Shown here piece after piece: positions 50,860 through 56,022 of a stretch of DNA of 56,193 bases. The first letter of the stretch is position 1. The number at the start of each line of letters is the position of its first letter. Both the position numbers and the translations under genes were made by a program. Below the pieces are notes generated by a model that saw nothing but the letters and a program-made list of their open reading frames with translations, was not told where the DNA came from and did no database searches. Source of the DNA: a virus; IMG/VR virus record IMGVR_UViG_3300020198_001070, positions 1-56,193 of that record, one strand, 5' to 3'.

Positions 50860-50936
50860 GCGCTAGTAACCCATATGGCAAGGGTGACTGCCTCTAAAAC
50901 AGTATATAGCAGGTTCAAGTCCTGTCTAGCGCACCA
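50860..50936 (+). tRNA. tRNA with CTA anticodon (amber suppressor)
   Basis: 77 nt: acceptor GCGCTAG/CTAGCGC with ACCA, D-stem ACCC/GGGT, anticodon loop CTCTAAA giving CTA, which reads UAG, T-arm GCAGG-TTCAAGT-CCTGT. The anticodon stem has one C-A mismatch at its top. All other arms are intact, so it is likely expressed. It could insert an amino acid at UAG codons; which one cannot be told here. Confidence 0.82.
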
Positions 50937-50956
50937 TTCGATTATAGTACATATTC

Positions 50957-50985
50957 TTGACATAAAAAAATAATTGGAGTATAAT
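50957..50985 (+). promoter_or_regulatory. consensus sigma70 promoter
   Basis: TTGACA, 17-nt spacer, TATAAT: perfect. No ORF follows for 500 nt, so it drives a non-coding RNA. Confidence 0.85.
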
Positions 50986-50991
50986 ACACAA

Positions 50992-51386
50992 TATTAGGCT
51001 CCATTATAGGCAACATAGGCAACCCCACTTCAGATAATACTTGCACTGGTAAGATGAATAAGTGCCCCGAGATACGGAATGTGCTTCGCGTAGAGGGAAA
51101 CAATTGTGCTGAAGCAATGACTCATTTGACTACCCACACCTCGTGTTGTGGATGATGATCGGATATGCCTTCATACAACCGATTTCGAATGTTTGAATAA
51201 TATTAAAAAAGGCTAAAGAAGGGAGAAAAACCCTACGGACATATATGCGCTGGTATGTATATATGCACCCGCCGTCAGAAAAAATACAGCACTTCGAGGT
51301 ACCGGCTGACCGCCTCTGTAATAGTGTAATACCAGTGTGAAGTCAACTCAGTTGAAAAAATCATTTGCCCCCTTGCGGGGCAAAAT
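50992..51386 (+). ncRNA. unidentified structured RNA of about 400 nt
   Basis: Starts after the consensus promoter, has no sizeable ORF, and contains several helices, e.g. GGGAGAAAAACCC, ATCGG...CCGAT, CGTCAG...CTGACCG, and a strong final hairpin TTTGCCCC/GGGGCAAA at 51364-51386 with no T run. It lacks the signature sequences of RNase P RNA, 4.5S or a second tmRNA. Large phage RNAs such as GOLLD and ROOL also lie by tRNA clusters, but I see no basis for naming this one. Confidence 0.55.
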
Positions 51387-51458
51387 ATGCTTGTAATCTA
51401 GTTGAATATATACATAATATTACTATTGATAATATGTGACGAACGACAGTGAGGAACA

Positions 51459-51478
51459 GGGGAATGTATTCCCCGTTT
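51459..51478 (+). terminator. hairpin before the kinase-like gene
   Basis: GGGGAAT/ATTCCCC stem then GTTT; weak terminator. A stretch ATAAATA follows at 51483, only 6 nt from the next ATG. Confidence 0.4.
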
Positions 51479-51494
51479 AAGAATAAATATTATC

Positions 51495-52085
51495 ATGAAA
51501 ATTAATGAATTATCTGGATATAAAAATAATGATCTTTATACTAAAGCAAAAGAAATATTTACTGGTAATAAAGATCAGGATGTATCATTTCGTGAATGGA
51601 AAAACATAATGGATTATTATGGGTTCACACATCTTGGTTCTGGTTCATATGGATCTGCCTATGAACACCCCAGTTATCCTTGGGTGTTTAAGATATTTAA
51701 AGGTGATAAGTCATATTTAAAATATTTTAACTATGTTAAAAAAAATCAACATAACCCACATATTCCGAGAATAAAAGGTTCTTATATACGACTAGGCAAT
51801 GATGCTTATATTGTACGATTGGAAAAATTACAAAAAATATCAATGGATCAATATGAAAAAGTAGAGTATATAATTGATGTTTTTTCAAGTATGTTAGACA
51901 ACGATTCATCTAGTACTGAGATAACTCCAATGCAAGCACAATTGATTGACTCGTATCATGGGATATACGAGATTCTGGTAGCAATCAAATATATGTTTGG
52001 TGAATCCTATACAGACATTCATTATGATAATATCATGATGCGTGGTAATGTTCCTGTAATAATAGACCCCGTGGTAGACCAATGA
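51495..52085 (+). CDS. protein-kinase-like phage protein, 196 aa
   Basis: Gly-rich loop FTHLGSGSYGSAYEHP, Lys in WVFKIFKGD, and a C-terminal catalytic-loop and metal pair TDIHYDNIMMRGNVPVIIDP, as in the kinase/aminoglycoside-phosphotransferase fold. It is shorter than full kinases (no C-lobe beyond the DP motif). N-terminus MKINELSGYK is the common T4-like leader. Targets unknown; similar proteins occur in T4-like marine phages. Confidence 0.7.
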   Translation: MKINELSGYKNNDLYTKAKEIFTGNKDQDVSFREWKNIMDYYGFTHLGSGSYGSAYEHPSYPWVFKIFKGDKSYLKYFNYVKKNQHNPHIPRIKGSYIRLGNDAYIVRLEKLQKISMDQYEKVEYIIDVFSSMLDNDSSSTEITPMQAQLIDSYHGIYEILVAIKYMFGESYTDIHYDNIMMRGNVPVIIDPVVDQ

Positions 52086-52363
52086 AAGTACAACAAATAA
52101 TAGAAAACAAATTCAAACCAGCCGTCATTAATATTCATCTAGGTGGGTTTACCGGAACTAAAATTCCAGATGATCTTAAAAAATTTATAGCAATTCACAT
52201 TAAGCAATCTAAAAATGGGTCATACTATATAAATGAATATCCAGATTCATGGTATTCAAGAACATTTCAAGGTGATGGGCCATCTGATGGTATATATGAC
52301 TTCAAAACCTTTATGGATGTGTTAAAGCCATATTTTAGAGTTCAAAAAATTATTCAGCGATAA
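52082..52363 (+). CDS. small phage protein, 93 aa
   Basis: MKVQQIIENKFKPAVINIHL..., soluble, with Gly/Tyr-rich centre (YYINEYPDSWYSRTFQGDG). ATG overlaps the kinase-like stop (ATGA), suggesting a functional pair. Function unknown. Confidence 0.58.
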   Translation: MKVQQIIENKFKPAVINIHLGGFTGTKIPDDLKKFIAIHIKQSKNGSYYINEYPDSWYSRTFQGDGPSDGIYDFKTFMDVLKPYFRVQKIIQR

Positions 52364-52366
52364 AAG

Positions 52367-52394
52367 TAGACATTCCTGTTTTTCATGTTATAAT
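52367..52394 (+). promoter_or_regulatory. sigma70-type promoter for dam
   Basis: TAGACA, 16-nt spacer, TATAAT, 25 nt before the dam ATG. Confidence 0.6.
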
Positions 52395-52419
52395 TTTTTA
52401 AAAAATTTAAGGGTGTATT

Positions 52420-53229
52420 ATGCAAAAACCATTTTTAAAATGGGCTGGTGGTAAATCACGGCTAAGTGATAAAATTAATGAAGTACTACCATCGGGATCA
52501 CGATTAATTGAACCATTTGTTGGTTCTGGTGCAGTATTCATGAATACTGCATATGATGAATACCTATTAGCTGATACAAATGCAGATATAATACACTTAT
52601 ATAAATACCTACAAACAGAAGGTGAATATTTCATACAGTATTGTAAAACATTCTTCACAGCTTCTTATAATACAAAAAGCGAATATTTAACGAACAGAAG
52701 AATATTTAATACTACAACTGATACAAGATTAAAATCGGCATTATTCCTTTACCTTAACAGACATTGCTTTAACGGTCTATGTAGATACAATAATAAAGGT
52801 GAGTTTAATGTCCCATTTGGAAAATATGAAAATCCGTATTTTCCAGCAGAAGAAATGACAGCATTTTTTAATAAATCTAAAAGAGCAACCTTTATGCATG
52901 CAGATTTTAGATTATCATTGTCTAATGCAACAGTTGGTGATGTTGTTTATGCTGACCCACCATATGTTCCATTGACCAATACCGCATATTTCACAAGTTA
53001 CTCCATTGGTGGGTTTAGTATAAAAGATCAAACAGATTTACGTGATTTATCACTGCACCTTGCTGAACAAGATATCCCAGTCGTAATATCTAATCATAGT
53101 ACTGAATGGACATTGCAAAATTATAATGAAGCAACAATACATGAATTTGATGTTCAACGATTTATTTCTGCCAATGGTAGCAATAGGACTAAAGCAAAGG
53201 AATTATTGGCATTGTTTAAAAAACACTGA
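52420..53229 (+). CDS. dam: Dam-type DNA adenine N6-methyltransferase
   Basis: D12-class enzyme, 269 aa: FLKWAGGKSRL, SAM site LIEPFVGSGAVFMNT, catalytic VVYADPPYVPLT (DPPY) and NRHCFNGLCRYNNKGEFNVP as in Dam. Methylates adenine, probably in GATC, by family analogy. Could protect phage DNA from host restriction. Own promoter and a terminator afterwards. Confidence 0.9.
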   Translation: MQKPFLKWAGGKSRLSDKINEVLPSGSRLIEPFVGSGAVFMNTAYDEYLLADTNADIIHLYKYLQTEGEYFIQYCKTFFTASYNTKSEYLTNRRIFNTTTDTRLKSALFLYLNRHCFNGLCRYNNKGEFNVPFGKYENPYFPAEEMTAFFNKSKRATFMHADFRLSLSNATVGDVVYADPPYVPLTNTAYFTSYSIGGFSIKDQTDLRDLSLHLAEQDIPVVISNHSTEWTLQNYNEATIHEFDVQRFISANGSNRTKAKELLALFKKH

Positions 53230-53245
53230 AAAATACATATATAAT

Positions 53246-53287
53246 AACTATCTTTTATTTATAAAAAATTCAAAAGATAGTTAAAAA
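53246..53287 (+). terminator. AT-rich terminator after dam
   Basis: Perfect AACTATCTTTT / AAAAGATAGTT stem with a 15-nt loop. Confidence 0.6.
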
Positions 53288-53332
53288 CTTTTACATCAGT
53301 TGAACCAACTGGGTATATTAACGGATTACGAT

Positions 53333-53530
53333 ATGCAACCATTATTACCCACATTACAACTCACATCTATACAGGGCCGTCAACTGTATTGTGTGCATAT
53401 AGTATATCTAATTACAGACCCAATGATAAGGTTGGCTATCCAACGAAGAATTGAATTTATTACTGATATATGGCATCCAACACAGTTTTTAAGAATAACC
53501 AGACAACCATTGAAATATAAAACTAACTAG
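53333..53530 (+). CDS. small protein, 65 aa
   Basis: MQPLLPTLQLTSIQGRQLYC followed by hydrophobic and basic residues (IRLAIQRRIEFITDIW). The ATG has no clear ribosome site. It ends TAG inside the stem of the next structured RNA. Function unknown; moderate evidence for coding. Confidence 0.4.
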   Translation: MQPLLPTLQLTSIQGRQLYCVHIVYLITDPMIRLAIQRRIEFITDIWHPTQFLRITRQPLKYKTN

Positions 53531-53630
53531 AGTTCCTTTCCCGTCGGCGAGACTCGCCGTCTTAAATCCGATGGTGTAGTATTAAGACAATGTGTGCATA
53601 TCGCTGGGAACTCACCGCCTATGGTGTTTT
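53530..53630 (+). ncRNA. structured RNA with closing stem, about 100 nt
   Basis: GAGTTCC / GGGAACTC closes a domain with GGCG-AGACT-CGCC and a perfect GTCTTAA/TTAAGAC hairpin. It is followed by CACC-GCCTAT-GGTG-TTTT, a weak terminator. Precedes the tRNA-Ile. Identity unknown. Confidence 0.5.
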
Positions 53631-53648
53631 AGAAAACAAACAATATCA

Positions 53649-53739
53649 CTTACGGTGGCTCTTGGTAGAGCAGGACGTCTTATACGCGGTTCGGGCAGAT
53701 AACCCCCAGGGCCAGGTTCGATTCCTAGCCGTAGGACCA
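53649..53739 (+). tRNA. tRNA, probable Ile(TAT), with extra arm
   Basis: Acceptor CTTACGG/CCGTAGG with ACCA, D-arm GCTC-TTGGTA-GAGC and T-arm CCAGG-TTCGATT-CCTAG (one mismatch). Anticodon loop CTTATAC gives TAT (AUA codons). The anticodon stem is imperfect (A-G mismatch) and about 20 nt with a GGG/CCC hairpin stand in place of the short variable loop, making 91 nt. An Ile tRNA should not have a long arm, so it may be damaged or unusual. Confidence 0.55.
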
Positions 53740-53748
53740 AAAAAAAAT

Positions 53749-53777
53749 TTGACAACTTATAAAATAGTTGTTATACT
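53749..53777 (+). promoter_or_regulatory. strong sigma70 promoter for tRNA cluster
   Basis: TTGACA, 17-nt spacer, TATACT. It precedes a 220-nt structured RNA and tRNA-Met/Glu. Confidence 0.8.
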
Positions 53778-53783
53778 ACACAA

Positions 53784-54005
53784 ATTAGCAATAGTGCTGG
53801 CTACGTAAAGAGTCAGATGCAAAAGGTAGATACAGGACTTTCGAAGCAAAGTTAGATATGTTATGATCACCCGCAAACTAATATCAAGTGCTCTTGAGGG
53901 CGGAAAGTAAATTAGTCTAATTAGTTAAGAAGGTTGATGGCTGGATTGATCACCAGTCGATAACATCTGAGAAAGCTGTTGGAACGCTACCAACTTTACA
54001 CAATT
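53784..54005 (+). ncRNA. structured leader RNA of the tRNA cluster
   Basis: About 220 nt without an ORF between the promoter and tRNA-Met. Helices include ACTTT/AAAGT, GATG..CATC enclosing GCTGG/CCAGT, and GTTGG-AACGCTA-CCAAC. Could be a stable sRNA processed from the tRNA precursor. Identity unknown. Confidence 0.5.
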
Positions 54006-54007
54006 TA

Positions 54008-54084
54008 GGACCTCAAGCTTAAATGGTATAAGCAACCGGCTCATAACCGGTAGACACAGAGTTCGAATCTCTGGGGGTTCACCA
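54008..54084 (+). tRNA. tRNA-Met(CAT)
   Basis: 77 nt cloverleaf: acceptor GGACCTC/GGGGTTC with ACCA, D-stem GCTT/AAGC, anticodon stem ACCGG/CCGGT with loop CTCATAA, T-arm CAGAG-TTCGAAT-CTCTG. CAT could also be Ile2 after lysidine modification; it lacks the initiator C1-A72 mismatch. Confidence 0.92.
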
Positions 54085-54090
54085 AATAAT

Positions 54091-54166
54091 ATTCCTATGG
54101 AGAAGTGGTTATCTCATCACCCTTTCAAGGTGACTTCACGGGTTAGTTCCCCCCGTCGGGATACCA
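54091..54166 (+). tRNA. tRNA-Glu(TTC), degenerate T-arm
   Basis: D-stem GAGA/TCTC, anticodon stem TCACC/GGTGA with loop CTTTCAA (TTC), acceptor ATTCCTA/TCGGGAT with one mismatch, ACCA encoded. The T-arm (CGGG ... CCCG) has loop TTAGTTCC in place of TTCxAxx, and a C-rich insertion. Possibly poorly functional. Confidence 0.7.
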
Positions 54167-54170
54167 ATTT

Positions 54171-54288
54171 ATTTTAAAATACACTATCAGTCACTTCAAT
54201 ATCACTGGCCAGAAGGGTATTGAACTTGAGGGCGAGAGACAGGAGGATGGCATAACCATTCGTCTTCCCTTGTTAGTGTATTTTAAAT
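54171..54288 (+). ncRNA. long-stem RNA element A
   Basis: ATTTAAAATACACTA-type strand pairs with TAGTGTATTTTAAAT, closing a domain of about 85 nt with CAATA/TATTG and GGATGG/CCATTC helices. It begins 4 nt after the tRNA-Glu CCA. Could be a processing stem or an sRNA. Confidence 0.5.
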
Positions 54289-54291
54289 TAT

Positions 54292-54386
54292 GCTGTATTT
54301 CCAGTTGCGACGATCTCTCAGTTAAAAGCTGTCGAATTTCGTAAAGGGTAAAGGAAAGCTGAACCTTCTGGGTAGAATACAGCGCC
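54292..54386 (+). ncRNA. long-stem RNA element B, ends GCCA
   Basis: GCTGTATT/AATACAGC closes, with CCAG/CTGG inside and CGAC/GTCG and AAGG/CCTT hairpins further in. GCCA follows the stem, giving a tRNA-like 3' end, but no D, anticodon or T-arm consensus is present. Confidence 0.5.
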
Positions 54387-54388
54387 AA

Positions 54389-54455
54389 TTTTAGGATACA
54401 TTCAGCAAATTTTATTACATGAGACTTTTAATCTTACCAGTAAAAACGTATCCTG
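54389..54455 (+). ncRNA. long-stem RNA element C
   Basis: AGGATAC/GTATCCT stem enclosing an AT-rich 50-nt loop; ends at a T4-type late promoter. Confidence 0.35.
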
Positions 54456-54463
54456 TATAAATA
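54456..54463 (+). promoter_or_regulatory. T4-type late promoter (TATAAATA)
   Basis: Exact consensus, 16 nt before the short ORF ATG at 54480 and 60 nt before the TTA-anticodon tRNA. Confidence 0.55.
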
Positions 54464-54479
54464 TTTTAGGAGAATAACA

Positions 54480-54533
54480 ATGAAACGAAAGACAAAGTCA
54501 GAAAAAGAAGGCAAGAAAATTATGGAACTGTAG
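54480..54533 (+). CDS. possible 17-aa basic peptide
   Basis: ATG with an ideal ribosome site (AGGAG, 8 nt) and late promoter upstream; encodes MKRKTKSEKEGKKIMEL then TAG inside the start of the tRNA. The promoter and ribosome site argue for translation; overlap with the tRNA is odd. TAG read-through would add about 21 residues before TAA. Confidence 0.4.
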   Translation: MKRKTKSEKEGKKIMEL

Positions 54534-54587
54534 CTCAAGTTGGTTAGAGCAATCGCCTTTAAAGCGATAGGTTATGGGATTCCACCA
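54524..54587 (+). tRNA. tRNA with TTA anticodon, T-arm missing
   Basis: Starts GGAACTG, textbook D-arm AGCTC-AAGTTGGTTA-GAGC, anticodon stem ATCGC/GCGAT with loop CTTTAAA, so anticodon TTA reads UAA (ochre). After the stem only AGGTTATGGGATTCCACCA remains: about 20 nt that should form the T-arm and part of the acceptor are absent, leaving 64 nt. GGAA still pairs with TTCC. Either an internal deletion or a T-armless tRNA. Confidence 0.6.
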
Positions 54588-54706
54588 AAAATTATATAAA
54601 AATACATTCACGGTTAGGATACAGAGAAACTGGACGCAGGGGCTATCCGAAATAGTAGGCATACTTACCGAAATCTCTGAAACGAATGTATTCCTATATA
54701 ACTTTT
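54588..54706 (+). ncRNA. long-stem RNA element D
   Basis: Begins straight after the tRNA CCA. Strands ATTATATAAAAATACATTC and GAATGTATTCCTATATAACT pair over about 20 bp with few mismatches. Inside, CAGAGA/TCTCTG and GGATA/TATCC interleave as a possible pseudoknot, with CGGTTAG/CTTACCG. Compact and GC-richer than its surroundings. Identity unknown. Confidence 0.5.
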
Positions 54707-54722
54707 GAAACATACAATTGGA

Positions 54723-54755
54723 TGCTGTGAGGTTCAATTCCTTCTGATGGTGCCA
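54723..54755 (+). tRNA. orphan tRNA 3' half
   Basis: GAGG-TTCAATT-CCTT T-arm, TGATGGT acceptor strand and GCCA end. No 5' half pairing with TGATGGT is found upstream in the window near it. Remnant or part of a split tRNA. Confidence 0.45.
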
Positions 54756-54771
54756 ATTTGAGATACTTTAT

Positions 54772-54999
54772 ATGACTTGTAATAAATGTAAAAATTGTAA
54801 TAAAAAATACAAAATTATTGGATATAAAGAGAAAAATCAACTTAGAAAAAAACTATTGACATTGGGACTAACACCTAAAATAATATTCGAAATAGTTAGA
54901 AAAGCACCACTTGGTGATCCAATAGAAATTCAAGTTCGTGGATTTATGTTGTCTATTAGACAAACAGAATTTGACTTACTGATTTTACAAGAAATGTAA
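54772..54999 (+). CDS. feoA: FeoA-domain protein with Cys-rich N-terminus
   Basis: 75 aa. Residues 25-75 match FeoA: LRKKLLTLGLTPKIIFEIVR, then APLGDPIEIQVRGFMLSIRQ. FeoA is an SH3-like partner of the ferrous iron permease FeoB. The N-terminus MTCNKCKNCNKKYK has three Cys in a CxxCxxC pattern that could bind metal. No feoB in the window, so it may act on the host transporter. Sits alone within the RNA cluster. Confidence 0.78.
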   Translation: MTCNKCKNCNKKYKIIGYKEKNQLRKKLLTLGLTPKIIFEIVRKAPLGDPIEIQVRGFMLSIRQTEFDLLILQEM

Positions 55000-55111
55000 T
55001 ATATTGAATAATATACTGTTGTAGTGTAACAGCTTACATAGTAAGTGAAACATTCTATGACGACTATAGAGATTCGGTTAAAGTCCGATAACAGCTACCG
55101 ACATTACAAGT

Positions 55112-55180
55112 ATGAATGAATTTTATATAACCGCAGCTGATTATGAAGTTTTCCAAGCACATAATGTGCGTGGAAATTAA
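55112..55180 (+). CDS. possible 22-aa peptide
   Basis: MNEFYITAADYEVFQAHNVR..., ordinary protein composition; no strong ribosome site. A hairpin TTTCC..GGAAA with inner GCACAT/ATGTGC spans its end. Low certainty. Confidence 0.3.
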   Translation: MNEFYITAADYEVFQAHNVRGN

Positions 55181-55242
55181 AGAAATTCTACAATATAGAT
55201 ATGGGCAAGCGTGTTTAAATTATTTTTATCCAACTGTGGACA

Positions 55243-55359
55243 ATGTCCACAGTTGACCCAGTGAGTGGTAGTAAAGCATCACCCACTGAACTAATTTGGT
55301 GTGAACATTCAATTAATAAAGCGAAACAACTGATTGAAGACCACATCAATATAATTTGA
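55243..55359 (+). CDS. possible 38-aa protein
   Basis: MSTVDPVSGSKASPTELIWC then EHSINKAKQLIEDHINII; reads like a folded peptide. The ATG sits in the loop of a perfect hairpin CAACTGTGGA/TCCACAGTTG, which would hide or present the start. No clear ribosome site. Confidence 0.38.
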   Translation: MSTVDPVSGSKASPTELIWCEHSINKAKQLIEDHINII

Positions 55360-55406
55360 CCAAATAGGTTCTTTGCAGCAATAAATTTTTCTTACAATAA
55401 AAGAAA

Positions 55407-55464
55407 GGTCTGGGTTCGAGTCCCTGGGATAGAGTTGGTCACTATCATAGTTTAATCGGTAGAA
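55407..55464 (+). tRNA. tRNA 3' half followed by a 5' half (permuted order)
   Basis: CTGGG-TTCGAGT-CCCTG T-arm and GGATAG acceptor strand come first (55407-55434); then CTATC and a D-arm GTTT-AATCGGTA-GAAC (55441-55464). GATAG and CTATC pair over 5 bp across a 9-nt spacer, the layout of a circularly permuted tRNA. No anticodon arm is evident, so it may be debris. Confidence 0.35.
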
Positions 55465-55499
55465 CAAAATAAACAGAACCTGAAATTTTAAATAGCGAG

Positions 55500-55569
55500 A
55501 ACGTTCAAATGGTAGGATATCTGGGTTTGAACCCAGATAATCGTGACTAGAGTTCACGTTCCATTACCA
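55500..55569 (+). tRNA. tRNA-like, possible Gln(TTG), incomplete acceptor
   Basis: D-arm GTTC-AAATGGTA-GGAT, a 7-bp hairpin ATCTGGG-TTTGAA-CCCAGAT in the anticodon place (TTG if the loop opens), T-arm CGTGA-CTAGAGT-TCACG with an altered loop, and TTCCATT-ACCA end. The 5' strand does not pair with TTCCATT. Likely a degenerate tRNA gene. Confidence 0.4.
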
Positions 55570-55589
55570 CTTTTAACAAGAGTATTATC

Positions 55590-55907
55590 ATGGTATTAGA
55601 TACAGTAGTAAACGCAATTGGTGAATATAGAAATAACAAGGTAACAACCTTACAAGCTATACCAACGCATTTGAAATTGTACGTGAATAAATATTATGAG
55701 AAATCTGATAGGCATTTTGAAAGATTGATGGATATTTGTATCAACATACCATCCAATTTTACTATTTAAGTTATCGATGATACTATAAATATAAAGCAAG
55801 AAAAGGTCACATATACTTTAAGGTTTAGCCCCAATTTAACTGATGATGATTTTGAAGAATCAGAATTTGTGTTAAAATTGGTTAACAAAACACGTCGATG
55901 TGATTAA
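55590..55907 (+). CDS. protein with in-frame TAA, 59 aa or 105 aa by read-through
   Basis: ATG gene MVLDTVVNAIGEYRNNKV... of 59 aa ends at TAA (55767-55769). The same frame then continues for 45 codons with convincing protein sequence (VIDDTINIKQEKVTYTLRFS, ending VLKLVNKTRRCD) to the next TAA. Because the window encodes an ochre-anticodon tRNA, read-through at this stop is a real possibility; otherwise it is a gene broken by a nonsense mutation. Function unknown. Confidence 0.55.
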
Positions 55908-55957
55908 TGAGGATGACTACCACAAACAAACCCGAAGCTTTCACGACGGTGAATTAA

Positions 55958-55982
55958 AATGGTTCGAATCCATTAGCTCCGA
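55958..55982 (+). tRNA. orphan tRNA T-arm and acceptor strand
   Basis: Perfect AATGG-TTCGAAT-CCATT T-arm and AGCTCCG-A, with no CCA. Upstream AAGCTTTCACGACGG resembles a Glu anticodon arm but does not pair well. Another tRNA fragment. Confidence 0.35.
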
Positions 55983-56022
55983 AAATTATCATTCTGTACA
56001 AAAAATTTTAAAAGGAAAAAAT

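Noticed and set aside
50357-50881. Minus-strand ORF of 174 aa
   Set aside because: Lies antisense to the tmRNA and has an odd His/Leu/Tyr-rich composition typical of non-coding frames.
50992-51386. RNase P RNA or 4.5S RNA identity
   Set aside because: The conserved core sequences of these RNAs (for example GAGGAAAGTCC or GGAAGGAAGCAGCC) are absent.
51364-51386. Intrinsic terminator of the large RNA
   Set aside because: The stem is strong but is followed by A-rich sequence, with no T run on either strand.
55016-55094. Full tRNA (CTGTTGT ... AACAG)
   Set aside because: The T-stem and acceptor would share bases and no anticodon loop with U33 is present.
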